NCBI GenBank assembly: GCA_024235215.1
Contig: JACKMU010000005.1
Span: 339,024-403,023, forward strand
Source: Chromatiaceae bacterium
GTDB taxonomy: Bacteria; Pseudomonadota; Gammaproteobacteria; Chromatiales; Chromatiaceae
Direction of reading: 5' to 3'
Length of the DNA stretch: 64,000 nucleotides
This document shows, one piece after another, positions 23,551 through 32,800 of the stretch (its first letter is position 1; each line of letters opens with the position of its first letter). The translations under genes were made by a program, and so were the position numbers. The notes beneath the pieces are model-generated. The model had not been told where the DNA came from. It made no database searches and saw nothing but the letters and a program-made list of their open reading frames with translations.

Positions 23551-24347
23551 CGTGGCGCTCCGGAAGCTCGCCCGATCCTGCCGACCTCCCGCTCGTAATC
23601 TCCTGCCATGATCACCAGCGCCACCCGTCGGTTAGCCTGGCGTCCCTCCTCGCTGTCATTCTCCTGAATCGGCTGATACTCGCCATAGCCGGTCGCGGCC
23701 ATGCGCGGCGACTCCACCCCCAGCTTGGCGAGCACATGCACCACGCTCGCGGCGCGGGCAGCGGAGAGTTCCCAGTTGGAAGGGAAGCTGATGGTTTTGA
23801 TCGGCACGTTGTCGGTGTGCCCTTCGACATTGATCTTGTTGGGCACCGAACGGACGATCGCGGCAATATCCTGCAGCGCCTTGAATGCACTGCGGGAGAG
23901 ACTCGCACTGCCGCTCTTGAACAGCATTTCACTCTGCATCTCCACTTCGATACCGCGCTCGGTGCGAGTCACCTTGACCAACTCCTGATCGATGAATGGC
24001 TCCAGCGCCAGATTCAGATTGGCCTGTATCCGATACAGCGCAGCAGTATCGTTCTGGTCCGGCAACCGTTCCACCGGCGTCACCTCGACGGGTGCCAGGT
24101 CGGCGAACTCACCCGGCTGTGGAATCAGTGTACGTACCGCTTCCCCGACCACGACTGGGTTCGGGCTCTGGACCGGCGCATCGAAGGCGTTGGTCAGGGT
24201 ATCCGCGAGCACCCGGTACTTGCCTTCATTCACCGATGAGATCGAATACATCACCACAAAAAAGGCGAACAGCAGGGTAATGAAATCCGCATAGGAGACG
24301 AGCCAGCGTTCGGTATTGCTCTGCTCTTCCCGCTTTCTTCTCCTCAT
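23547..24347 (-). CDS. motD: Flagellar motor stator protein MotD (MotB-like)
   Basis: A 266-residue stator subunit. A short basic N-terminus leads into the single membrane helix WLVSYADFITLLFAFFVVMYS, whose Asp (~23) is the conserved ion-binding residue. A plug and linker follow, then a C-terminal OmpA-like peptidoglycan-binding domain (INVEGHTDNVPI, LSAARAASVVHVLAKLG, NRRVALVI). It pairs with MotC and overlaps it by one base. The MotC/MotD pair beside the che genes is typical of Pseudomonas-type clusters. Confidence 0.93.
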   Translation of the reverse strand: MRRRKREEQSNTERWLVSYADFITLLFAFFVVMYSISSVNEGKYRVLADTLTNAFDAPVQSPNPVVVGEAVRTLIPQPGEFADLAPVEVTPVERLPDQNDTAALYRIQANLNLALEPFIDQELVKVTRTERGIEVEMQSEMLFKSGSASLSRSAFKALQDIAAIVRSVPNKINVEGHTDNVPIKTISFPSNWELSAARAASVVHVLAKLGVESPRMAATGYGEYQPIQENDSEEGRQANRRVALVIMAGDYEREVGRIGRASGAPR

Positions 24348-25087
24348 CAGTTGAGATACCCCTGCAAACGTGACTCGATGTTGCGTGGATTCTCTCCCTC
24401 CGCAATCGCCACGATCCCCTCGATCACCATCTCCTGATATTGCGACTTGCGCAGTGCCAGGGTCTTCATCTTGTTGCCGAACGGAAGAAGGAACAGATTG
24501 GCGACTCCCACCCCGTAGATAGTGGCGACGAACGCGGTGGCAATGCCTGCGCCAAGCCGTCCCGGATCGGCGAGGTTCTGCATCACATGGATCAAGCCCA
24601 TCACCGCGCCGATGATGCCGATGGTCGGCGCATAACCACCCATCGACTCGAACACCTTCGCTGCCATCAGATCCTGCTGCTCCCGATTGTCGACCTCGAC
24701 CTCCAGGATACGCCGGATCACCTCCGGTTCACTGCCGTCGACCAACAACTGCATCCCCTTGCGGATAAACAGATCGGGCTCCTTTTCCGAGACCGCCTCC
24801 AACCCCAGCAACCCCTCCTTGCGTGCCACACTGCTCCAGCTGACCAGCTTCTTGATGGTCGACGCCAGCTCCTGACGCGGTGGATGGAAGACACCGCCAG
24901 CCAGTCGCAGCGCATGCAGAAAAATTGCCCCCGGCGACTGCAGCATGATGGCGCCTAGCGTGCCACCAAAGACGATGATCAATGCCGGCCCGTTCAGCAG
25001 TGCGCTGACTTGCCCTCCCTCCAGCAGATTGCCACCGATGATGGCCACCAAAGCCATCAGAATACCGGTGATACTGAGCAGATCCAT
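24347..25087 (-). CDS. motC: Flagellar motor stator protein MotC (MotA-like)
   Basis: A 246-residue MotA/PomA-type inner-membrane protein with four helices: two near the N-terminus (TGILMALVAIIGGNLLEGG; ALIIVFGGTLGAIML) and two in the last third (YAPTIGIIGAVMGLIHVM; GIATAFVATIYGVGVANLFL). The cytoplasmic loop that contacts FliG lies between. The Pro residues typical for MotA function are present (YAPTIG; LADPGRL). The coupled ion cannot be read with confidence. Confidence 0.93.
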   Translation of the reverse strand: MDLLSITGILMALVAIIGGNLLEGGQVSALLNGPALIIVFGGTLGAIMLQSPGAIFLHALRLAGGVFHPPRQELASTIKKLVSWSSVARKEGLLGLEAVSEKEPDLFIRKGMQLLVDGSEPEVIRRILEVEVDNREQQDLMAAKVFESMGGYAPTIGIIGAVMGLIHVMQNLADPGRLGAGIATAFVATIYGVGVANLFLLPFGNKMKTLALRKSQYQEMVIEGIVAIAEGENPRNIESRLQGYLN

Positions 25088-25300
25088 CTCAACTCACCCT
25101 GTTTGAACTGCAAGCGCTGATTCCGCTTTCCTGCCCCTGTCCCAGGCATCTGCCGCGTGCACCAGTCGCGTAACCGGGATGCACACGGCCGAGCTGCTGG
25201 TCACTCGGCTTTCCGGGCCAGGCCAGCTTGACGGGATTTGCAGGGAGATCTGTCTCTGGAGGTAAGCCATTGCAACCTTCTGCCACGAAACAGAGCGCAG

Positions 25301-26335
25301 CTAAACGACTTTGACCAGCAGCGGACCCATCTCCTGCAGCGGTACCACCCGATCCGACAGACCCGCCTTCTCCACCGCCTGTGGCATGCCGTAGACGATG
25401 CAGCTCTCCTCATCCTGAGACCAGATGGTGGAACCGCTCTGCTTCAGTTGCATCGCCGCCTGCTTGCCATCGGAGCCCATACCGGTCAGGATCACCCCGA
25501 GAACCGCACCGGGATAGACCGATCCCGCCGACCCCATGGTGATATCCACGCAGGGACGGTAGGTCTGCCCCGGCAACCCCTGGGTAACCTTGAGCGTTAC
25601 TTTTCCACCCCGCTGCTGCAGCGTCATCTGTTTGCCGCCGGGTGCCAGAAAGACGTGTCCCGGCTGTAGCTCGTCACCCTCCTGCGCCTCCTTGACCGCA
25701 ACTCTGCACTGGCTATGCAGACGCGCTGCGAAGGTCGGCGTGAAACTCTCCGGCATGTGCACCACCACCAGAACCGGCAGCGGGAAGGTAGCCGGCAGCG
25801 CTGAGAGCAGCTGCTGTACCGCCACCGGGCCACCGGTCGAGGCACCGATCACCACCAGCTTGTAGTGCCCGCGACGCTCCTGCTCAGCCATTGGCTGCAG
25901 ACGCACGCGCGGCTTCGGGTCACCCTGCCGCTGATGTTTCCTTCCCAATGCGAGCACACGCCTAGGCAGATTGCGCGCCACGAAATCGGATGGATGCTGG
26001 CCGTTGGGGTGTTTTGGCAGGAAGTCGACGGCACCTGCTTCCAGCGCGTTAAGGGTGGCTGTGGCGCCCTCCTGGGTATAGGCGGAGAGCATGATCACCG
26101 GCACCGGGGTTTCCGCCATGATCTTTTTTAGCGCGCTGATACCATCCAGCACCGGCATTTCGACATCCATGGTGATCACATCCGGTTTCAACTTACGTGC
26201 CGCTGCTACCGCCTGCAGCCCGTCACTGGCACTGCCCACCACTTCGATCGCCGGTTCGGAGAGCAGAATGTCGCAGATCCGCCGCTGAAAGAAGGTGGAG
26301 TCATCGACCACCAGTACCCGAACCTTGTTGCTCAC
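25301..26335 (-). CDS. cheB: Chemotaxis response regulator protein-glutamate methylesterase CheB
   Basis: 344 residues. The receiver domain (1-~125) has acidic VVDDST and phosphoacceptor Asp57 in TMDVEMPVLDG. The methylesterase domain has the triad Ser in GASTGGP (~165), His in VVHMPE (~192) and Asp in GMGSDGK (~286). Phosphorylation by CheA activates it to remove methyl groups from receptors. It follows cheA in the operon. About 210 bp without a gene separate it from motC. Confidence 0.96.
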   Translation of the reverse strand: MSNKVRVLVVDDSTFFQRRICDILLSEPAIEVVGSASDGLQAVAAARKLKPDVITMDVEMPVLDGISALKKIMAETPVPVIMLSAYTQEGATATLNALEAGAVDFLPKHPNGQHPSDFVARNLPRRVLALGRKHQRQGDPKPRVRLQPMAEQERRGHYKLVVIGASTGGPVAVQQLLSALPATFPLPVLVVVHMPESFTPTFAARLHSQCRVAVKEAQEGDELQPGHVFLAPGGKQMTLQQRGGKVTLKVTQGLPGQTYRPCVDITMGSAGSVYPGAVLGVILTGMGSDGKQAAMQLKQSGSTIWSQDEESCIVYGMPQAVEKAGLSDRVVPLQEMGPLLVKVV

Positions 26336-26392
26336 TCTACTCTTCCTGTCTGTCCGGGCCCGATTTCCACGTTGAACCTGCGTCCGACCGAA

Positions 26393-28489
26393 TCAATAGC
26401 GTCTGGCATATTTCCTCATCAGTCCCGGAAGATCCAGAATAAGCGCGATCTTGCCATTGCCGGTAATGGTGGCCCCCGCCATCCCTTCCAGCCCCTGTAG
26501 CAGGCTACCCAGCGGTTTGATCACCACCTCTTCCTGGCCGATCAGACTGTCCACCACAAGACAGACCTGCTTGCCGCCGACGTTCACCACCACCACCTGT
26601 CCGTGATGCTGCGCATCCGCAGCGTAGGCTCCCTTGAGCAGCCAATGGCGCATGTAAAAGAGCGGCAGCGCCCGATCGCGCACCATGATCGTCAGCTGGC
26701 CATCGACCACATTGGTGCGCTTCATATCCAGGCTGAAGATCTCCACCACGCTGGAGAGCGGCAGTGCGAACGACTGGCTACCCAGCACCACCATCAGCGT
26801 CGGCAGAATGGCAAGCGTCAGGGGCAGCTTGATCACGATGCGGCTGCCGCGACCCAACTCCGAATCGATATCCACCGATCCATTCATCTGGGTGATGCGT
26901 GTCTTCACCACATCCATACCGACGCCGCGTCCCGACACGTCGGAGATTTCGCTCTTGGTGGAAAAACCGGGCTGGAATATCAGGTTATAACAATCCTTCT
27001 CATCCAGACGCGCGGCCATCTCCTGATCCATCAATCCCTTCTCCACCGCCTTGCGCCGCAGCACCTCGGCGTCCATCCCCCTGCCATCGTCGCTGATGGA
27101 GAGCAGGATATGATCGCCTTCCTGCGCTGCGGCGAGCACTACGGTGCCCTGACGTGGCTTGCCCAGCTTTTCCCGCTCCTCCGGTGTCTCGATGCCATGG
27201 TCGACCGCGTTGCGTACCAGATGCACCATCGGATCAGCCAGCGCTTCAACCAGGTTCTTATCCAGATCGGTCTCTTCACCGAGCATCTCCAGATTGATCT
27301 CCTTATTCAGACTGCGCGCCAGGTCACGAACCACCCGTGGGAAGCGACCGAACACCTTCTTGATCGGCTGCATGCGGGTCTTCATCACAGAGTTCTGCAG
27401 ATCAGCAGTCACCACATCCAGATTAGCGACCGCGTTGGCAACCTCCTCATCACCCAGCCGCGACTTCAGCATCGCCAGCCGGTTGCGCACCAACACCAGC
27501 TCACCCACCATGTTCATGATGTCATCGAGTCGGGCAGTGTCGACCCGAACCGTCGTCTCCGCTACCGGAGAGGCACCCTTTGCCGGGCTCTTCGATCCGG
27601 CCTGTGCCCTGCCGCCGGAGAGCTCTTCGGCTGTCGCTTCGGGTGCGGGTTGCGCGACCGGCGCAGCACGCCGTTGGGTTGCCGTTTGAGTGGGTACAGC
27701 GGCATCGGGTGCTTTTTTGGCAGCGGTTTGCGCCGGTTTTGGCTGCGGTTTTTCCGACGCGGCGAGCGTGCCGGCGACGGCGCCGTGTTTTCCGGCACCA
27801 TGCAACTGATCCAACAGCGCCTCGAACTCCGCTTCGGTGATATCGTCCGATGCGGTGCTGGCTACAGCTGCCGCCGGTTTCTGCAGCGGATTTCCGCCAT
27901 GCCTCCCTTTGCCGTGCAGCTGATCCAGCAGCGCGTCGAACTCCGCTTCGGTGATATTCTCGGATGAGCTGGCAGCATCGCCCGCTGCCGCCGGCACTTC
28001 GGCTTCCATCACCGGCATCTCTTCCGCCACCATCGTCTCCATCTCCGGTTCCGCGACACACTCGGTTACAGCCTCTTCCGGTCGCTCCGCCTCCTGGCCG
28101 CCAGGCACAGCGAGGCGGTTCAAGGTCGCGATCAAACCGGGATCGGCGTGCTCCGGCATCACCCCCGTGCGTACCCGTTCAAACATGCCGTTGACCACGT
28201 CCAGCACCGTGAGCATCACATCCATCAGCTCGGATTCGACCTGGCGCTGTCCCTGGCGCAGCACATTGAAGACATCCTCGGCACGGTGGCACACCTCGAC
28301 CAGGGGCTCGATGGCAAGAAACCCGGCGCCTCCCTTGATGGTATGGAAACCACGAAAAACCGCGTTCAGCAGTTCATAGTCATCCGGTCTCTGTTCCAGC
28401 TCAAGCAGCTGTTCATTCAGATGCTCAAGTATCTCTCCGGCTTCAACCAGAAAATCCTTAAGAATCTCGTCTTCCATATCAATGGCCAT
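26393..28489 (-). CDS. cheA: Chemotaxis histidine kinase CheA
   Basis: 698 residues. The Hpt domain has phosphorylated His49 in FHTIKGGAGF. Two copies of a short motif, ITEAEF(D/E)ALLDQLHG, lie at ~177 and ~215 in an Ala/Pro-rich linker; they could be docking sites for a partner. The dimerisation helix pair (VRVDTARLDDIMNMVGELVLVRNRL region) follows, then the HATPase domain with N-box HLVRNAVDHGIE (~425) and glycine boxes DDGRGMD and SGRGVGMDVV, and a C-terminal CheW-like domain (~560-698). It phosphorylates CheY and CheB. All kinase motifs look intact. Confidence 0.96.
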   Translation of the reverse strand: MAIDMEDEILKDFLVEAGEILEHLNEQLLELEQRPDDYELLNAVFRGFHTIKGGAGFLAIEPLVEVCHRAEDVFNVLRQGQRQVESELMDVMLTVLDVVNGMFERVRTGVMPEHADPGLIATLNRLAVPGGQEAERPEEAVTECVAEPEMETMVAEEMPVMEAEVPAAAGDAASSSENITEAEFDALLDQLHGKGRHGGNPLQKPAAAVASTASDDITEAEFEALLDQLHGAGKHGAVAGTLAASEKPQPKPAQTAAKKAPDAAVPTQTATQRRAAPVAQPAPEATAEELSGGRAQAGSKSPAKGASPVAETTVRVDTARLDDIMNMVGELVLVRNRLAMLKSRLGDEEVANAVANLDVVTADLQNSVMKTRMQPIKKVFGRFPRVVRDLARSLNKEINLEMLGEETDLDKNLVEALADPMVHLVRNAVDHGIETPEEREKLGKPRQGTVVLAAAQEGDHILLSISDDGRGMDAEVLRRKAVEKGLMDQEMAARLDEKDCYNLIFQPGFSTKSEISDVSGRGVGMDVVKTRITQMNGSVDIDSELGRGSRIVIKLPLTLAILPTLMVVLGSQSFALPLSSVVEIFSLDMKRTNVVDGQLTIMVRDRALPLFYMRHWLLKGAYAADAQHHGQVVVVNVGGKQVCLVVDSLIGQEEVVIKPLGSLLQGLEGMAGATITGNGKIALILDLPGLMRKYARRY

Positions 28490-28596
28490 AGTTCGCCACC
28501 CGCAACCCGATTAAGCATCAATTGCCCGGACCTGTTCCGGGCAACACTCTATGAAACTCACCTCAGCATCGTGCCGCACAACACCGTCTGGATGGA

Positions 28597-29331
28597 CTAA
28601 AAGCCCAGACTCGACAGCAGATCATCCACTTCGTCCTGACCGCTCACCTGATCCCGCTGGTCGAGCCCGGGGACTGCGGGACCCTCCAGCACGGTGCCCG
28701 GCTTGACAACCCGCTGTTTGTTCACGTCACCGGAGAGGCTGACCAGCCGCACCAACTTATCCTCAACATCCCTGATCAACGTGATCACCTGGCGGATGAT
28801 CTGTCCGGTCAGATCCTGGTAATCCTGTGCCATCAACACCTCGGAGAGCTTGCCGTGAAGTTTTCCGGAGTAGTCACCAGTGGTGCGCAGGAAATCGGTC
28901 AGCTGACGGACAAGCACACGGAACTCCTCGACCGACAGTTCCCGCTGCTGAAACCGCTGCCAGTCGTTCGCCAGCACTCTGGCTTCGCTACCCAGCTCCT
29001 CCGCGAGCGGGAGACCGGCTTCCACCGCGCCAAGACTGGTGTGCGCGGCGTTCTCGGTCATCTGGATCACATAGTTGAGGCGTTCGCTGGCATCCGGCAT
29101 TTCGTGCGCCGCAAGTTCGGTTATTCTGGTGTCGAGCAGAAAACCGTTGATGGCATTGTGCAGCTCCCTGGTCAGCCGACCCACCTCCCGAAACAGGTTG
29201 TTCTCATTGAAACCTGCCAGCAGATCGATGGTTTGCTCTGCCTCTTGGGCGCTGCCGCTCTCCAGCTGATCGACCAACTGTTTCGCCAAAGCCAGGCGAT
29301 TATTGTTCTCTTCCAAACGGACCATCGGCAA
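28597..29331 (-). CDS. cheZ: CheY-P phosphatase CheZ
   Basis: A 244-residue, mostly helical protein. The hallmark is DYQDLTGQIIRQVITLI (~165-181), holding the catalytic Gln and the acidic residue that act on CheY-P, and the C-terminal CheY-binding tail ending QDEVDDLLSSLGF. It lies between cheY and cheA. Presence of CheZ supports a gamma- or betaproteobacterial host. Confidence 0.93.
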   Translation of the reverse strand: MPMVRLEENNNRLALAKQLVDQLESGSAQEAEQTIDLLAGFNENNLFREVGRLTRELHNAINGFLLDTRITELAAHEMPDASERLNYVIQMTENAAHTSLGAVEAGLPLAEELGSEARVLANDWQRFQQRELSVEEFRVLVRQLTDFLRTTGDYSGKLHGKLSEVLMAQDYQDLTGQIIRQVITLIRDVEDKLVRLVSLSGDVNKQRVVKPGTVLEGPAVPGLDQRDQVSGQDEVDDLLSSLGF

Positions 29332-29342
29332 TCCCCGTCAAG

Positions 29343-29729
29343 TCACGCCTGGACGCGCTCGAATATCTTGCTGATCTTCTCTTCCAGCGTGGTGGCGGTA
29401 AACGGCTTCACCACGTAACCGTTGACGCCCGCCTGTGCTGCCTCGATGATCTGTTCACGTTTCGATTCCGCAGTGACCAGCAGTACCGGAAGTTTGGAGA
29501 GACGGGGATCAGCGCGCACCGCCTTGAGCAGATCGATGCCGGTCATGCCCGGCATATTCCAGTCGGTAATGAGAAAATCGAAATTTCCCGACTGAAGCAT
29601 CGGCAGCCCGGTATTACCGTCATCCGCCTCCTGGGTATTGGTAAAACCCAAATCCCGCAGCAGATTCTTGATAATTCTTCTCATCGTGGAAAAGTCATCC
29701 ACCACGAGAATCTTCATGTTCTTGTCCAA
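29343..29729 (-). CDS. cheY: Chemotaxis response regulator CheY (TTG start proposed)
   Basis: A single receiver domain. Acidic VVDDFS, phosphoacceptor Asp56 in LITDWNMPGMTG, Thr in LVTAES and Lys in YVVKPFT are all present. The start is set at the TTG at 29729 because GGAGG lies 5 bp upstream of it and because the resulting MDKNMKILVVDDFSTMRR start is the usual one for this CheY type. The ATG at 29717 is too far from that site, and the ATG at 29753 lies upstream of it. Length from TTG is 128 residues. Confidence 0.93.
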   Translation of the reverse strand: MDKNMKILVVDDFSTMRRIIKNLLRDLGFTNTQEADDGNTGLPMLQSGNFDFLITDWNMPGMTGIDLLKAVRADPRLSKLPVLLVTAESKREQIIEAAQAGVNGYVVKPFTATTLEEKISKIFERVQA

Positions 29730-29774
29730 ACGAACCTCCAGAAACGACGCCAATTCACAGTTTCAAAAATTTTT

Positions 29775-30521
29775 TCAGTAGCTTTCCACATCGGAGAGCC
29801 AATCCGAGAGTCGCGAGCGCAGACGCAGCGTAGCCTGGCTGTGAATCTGACAGACCCTGGATTCACTGACTCCCAGTACCTGACCTATCTCTCTCAGGTT
29901 CAGCTCCTCATCATAGTAGAGCGCGATCACCATCCGTTCCCGTTCCGGTAGCCCGGCGATCGCTTCTGCCAGCGCCCGTTTGAATGCATCGCGCTGCATC
30001 CCTTCGAACGGACCGCTGATCGTTCCATCCGTGCGCTCCTGGGGAAGTTCCCCCACCGCCTGGAGCTCCTCCAGGCTGAAGATGCGACAACCGGACGCAT
30101 CCTTGAGAATCTTGTGGTACTCCGGCAGCGACATACCCAGCACCTCGGCAACCTCTACATCCCGCGCGTCCCTGCCCTGTTCGTTCTCGATTTCGCGCAT
30201 TGCGCTGGCCACCATACGCGCCTTGCGGTGCACCGAACGTGGCGTCCAGTCGCTGCGTCGGATCTCGTCCAGCATCGCACCGCGGATACGGATGCCGGAG
30301 TAAGTCTCGAAACTGGCGCCCTGACTCGGATCGTAGTTCCGGCTCGCCTCCAGCAGCCCGATCATGCCGGCCTGAATCAGATCATCCGCCTGAACATTCG
30401 GCGGCAGACGATTCATCAGGTGGTAGGCGATCCGCTTCACCAGTGGCGCATGTTTCGTCACCAAAGCGTCTGCGTCTGACTCCTGCTCCTGTACCGCGGC
30501 GTAGGTCGCTAGTCCGTTCAC
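29775..30521 (-). CDS. fliA: Flagellar sigma factor FliA (sigma-28)
   Basis: 248 residues of an alternative sigma factor that directs late flagellar, motor and chemotaxis genes. Region 2 (VKRIAYHLMNRLPPNVQADDLIQAGMIGLLEAS) and the RIRGAMLDEIRRSDW stretch typical of FliA are present, region 3 (YHKILKDASGCRIFSLEEL) follows, and the C-terminal region 4 HTH is LNLREIGQVLGVSESRVCQIHSQA. Its start overlaps the flhG stop (ATGA-type overlap of 4 bp). Confidence 0.96.
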   Translation of the reverse strand: MNGLATYAAVQEQESDADALVTKHAPLVKRIAYHLMNRLPPNVQADDLIQAGMIGLLEASRNYDPSQGASFETYSGIRIRGAMLDEIRRSDWTPRSVHRKARMVASAMREIENEQGRDARDVEVAEVLGMSLPEYHKILKDASGCRIFSLEELQAVGELPQERTDGTISGPFEGMQRDAFKRALAEAIAGLPERERMVIALYYDEELNLREIGQVLGVSESRVCQIHSQATLRLRSRLSDWLSDVESY

Positions 30522-31402
30522 CTCAAACCTCCACTCTCACTAGAGTATTGAATTAGACGTTCCACGAAGAACTGCAGGTGTCCACTGACGCCATCAGGTA
30601 CGGGCCAGTTATCGGCCTTCTTCGCAATATTCTTGAATGTTTGTGCCGATCTGCTGCGCGGGAAAGCCTCCACCACAGCACGCTGGGTACGCACCGCCTT
30701 GCGCAGATTCTCATCGTAGGGGATGCTTCCCATGAAGCTGAGCATGGTATCCAGATAGCGGTCGGTGACCCGGCAGATCTTGTTGTACAGGGTCCTGCCC
30801 TCCTGAGCGCTGCGTACCATGTTGGCGAGAATGTGGAAGCGGTCTATGCCGTATTCGCGATTCAGCAGTTTGATCAGCGCATAGGCGTCGGTGATCGATG
30901 CCGGTTCGTCGCAGACCACCACCACCACCTCCTGCGCGGCACGACTGAAGCTGACCACGATGTCGGAGATTCCGGCTGCGGTATCGACAATCAGCACATC
31001 CAGATCCGAGCCCACGTCACTGAAGGCGCGGATCAGGCCGGCATGCTCCGCTTTACTCAACTCCGCCATCTGCTGCACCCCGGAGGCGCCGGGTGCCACC
31101 TGAATACCCGCGGGACCGGTGATCAGCACCTCTTCCAGGCTGCACTCCCCGCGCACCACATGCGACAGGTCACGCTCCGGGTGCAGTCCCAGCACCACGT
31201 CGATATTGGCCAGGCCGAGGTCGGCGTCCAGCAGCATCACCTGCTTGCCCATCTCCGCCAGCGCTACGGCCAGATTGACCGAGATATTGGTCTTTCCGAC
31301 GCCCCCCTTGCCGCCAGTCACCGCGATGACCCTGACCGGGTGGGATTTGATCATGCGTCTCAATCCAGTGGCCTGATCCATATTCACATCAACCATGAAC
31401 AT
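30518..31402 (-). CDS. flhG: Flagellar number regulator FlhG (FleN), MinD-like ATPase
   Basis: 294 residues. The deviant Walker A GGKGGVGKTNIS lies at ~30-41, with switch DADLGLANIDVVLG and DTAAGISD further on. It restricts flagellar number, working against FlhF at the pole and, in Pseudomonas and Vibrio, restraining the flagellar master regulator. The given start overlaps flhF by 14 bp; ATGs two and seven codons later are also possible. Residues ~8-16 (MDQATGLRRMI) match the DQAxxLR motif that in Geobacillus, Shewanella and others stimulates FlhF GTPase. Confidence 0.94.
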   Translation of the reverse strand: MFMVDVNMDQATGLRRMIKSHPVRVIAVTGGKGGVGKTNISVNLAVALAEMGKQVMLLDADLGLANIDVVLGLHPERDLSHVVRGECSLEEVLITGPAGIQVAPGASGVQQMAELSKAEHAGLIRAFSDVGSDLDVLIVDTAAGISDIVVSFSRAAQEVVVVVCDEPASITDAYALIKLLNREYGIDRFHILANMVRSAQEGRTLYNKICRVTDRYLDTMLSFMGSIPYDENLRKAVRTQRAVVEAFPRSRSAQTFKNIAKKADNWPVPDGVSGHLQFFVERLIQYSSESGGLR

Positions 31403-32720
31403 CGTTGGTCACTCCCCCCAAAGCGAGTGAGAGACAGGCATCACTCAATTCGTCCGTTCTCTCCTGTGCCAGCGTCACGGCACGATTGATCAGGGTGTGA
31501 GCGCGCGCCAGATGGATATCTTCCGGTACCTTCTGGCCATCGGTGAAGAAAGCGAGCGGGATTCCACTGTGCAGCGTGGCGGAAATGGCCCCACCGAGTG
31601 ATGTCGCCTCATCCACCTTGGTCAGAATGCAGCCGCTGATCTCACTCGCACCAAAGGCACTGGCTGCCTGCACCAGCGCCGACTGCTGAGTGGTCGTGGA
31701 GAGAGTCAGATAACGTTTGACCATGCGGTTGCCCGAGTTGATCAGCGCAAGCTGCTCACTCAGGCGGACATCACGCTGGCTCATTCCGGCGGTGTCCACC
31801 AGCACCAGACGTTTGTCCGAGAGTGCATTGAGCGTCACCTTCAGCTCTTCCGGTGTGGCCGCGCTGCGAATGGTAACATCGAGAATTCTGGCGTAGGTGT
31901 TCAGCTGCTCCTGCGCACCGATGCGGTAGCTGTCTGTGGAGACCAGCGCCAGACCGCGATGGCCGTGGCGCAGTACATAGCGCGCCGCAAGTTTGGCGAT
32001 GGTGGTGGTTTTTCCGACACCGGTGGGGCCCACCAGCGCGATCACCCCCCCTTCATCGATCATGTTGTCCTGCGCGATCGGCAGCTCGGCAGCGAGTTGG
32101 TGGAGCGCCTGGCGCCAGGCCTGATCCGGGTTGTCGAAATCCTGTACCCGCTCCACCATCCGCAGACAGATCTCCGGGCCGATATCCAGTGCCATCAACC
32201 GGCGCAGCAGTTCCCGTTTTACCGGTTGGCGCTGCCCCATCTCGTTCCAGGTCAGCTCCGACAGCTGATTCTCCATCATGCGCCGCAGCGCTTTCATCTC
32301 CCGGCGCATCTCCAACAGCGCCGGATCCTGGCTCCACTCCACCTGCACCGGCGCCAACCGCGGCCGGGATGACTGACTGCCGGTGGCTTGGTGCTGGTGC
32401 TGGGTTTCACTCCGGAGAGACGGTGCCGGCTGCTGCCGGGTCTGCTGTGACGGGGGGGATGTCGGCTGCAGTCGGAGGTCGCTGTGCACAGCGGGTGCCG
32501 GCACTTCTGCTGTCCCACTCAGCGGACGCAGTTCCGGCTCCATTCGCGGTTTGCTCTGCTGACCGGCAAACGCCGACTCATCGTAGTCCCGCGCTGCGAC
32601 CAATTCGACGCCGCCATCCACCGACTTGTTCGATAAGATGACCGCGTCCGGTCCCAGGCTCTCCTTAACCTGTCTCAGCGCCTGGCGTATATCGTTCGCA
32701 AAAAAACGTTTTATCTTCAT
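31389..32720 (-). CDS. flhF: Flagellar biosynthesis GTPase FlhF
   Basis: 443 residues of an SRP-type GTPase that marks the pole for flagellum assembly. The N-terminal MKIKRFFANDIRQALRQVKE is the family start; a variable Pro/Gln-rich region (~60-140) is followed by the N and G domains with ALVGPTGVGKTTTIAKLA, STDSYRIGAQEQL, LVDTAGMSQRD and GCILTKVDEATSLGG. The start at 32720 is preferred over an ATG seven codons upstream because the standard N-terminus begins there. It is immediately followed by flhG. Confidence 0.95.
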   Translation of the reverse strand: MKIKRFFANDIRQALRQVKESLGPDAVILSNKSVDGGVELVAARDYDESAFAGQQSKPRMEPELRPLSGTAEVPAPAVHSDLRLQPTSPPSQQTRQQPAPSLRSETQHQHQATGSQSSRPRLAPVQVEWSQDPALLEMRREMKALRRMMENQLSELTWNEMGQRQPVKRELLRRLMALDIGPEICLRMVERVQDFDNPDQAWRQALHQLAAELPIAQDNMIDEGGVIALVGPTGVGKTTTIAKLAARYVLRHGHRGLALVSTDSYRIGAQEQLNTYARILDVTIRSAATPEELKVTLNALSDKRLVLVDTAGMSQRDVRLSEQLALINSGNRMVKRYLTLSTTTQQSALVQAASAFGASEISGCILTKVDEATSLGGAISATLHSGIPLAFFTDGQKVPEDIHLARAHTLINRAVTLAQERTDELSDACLSLALGGVTNDVHG

Positions 32721-32800
32721 ACCCTGCCTTTCCTGGATCACCGGTCAACCACCGCCTGGGCGGAGTGTGTGCTGACTGCTGCAGTGTCGGCAGGGCTCGG

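Noticed and set aside
26603..27967. 454-codon plus-strand ORF opposite cheA
   Set aside because: Shadow of cheA; composition is typical of reverse-strand reading and no domain is recognisable.
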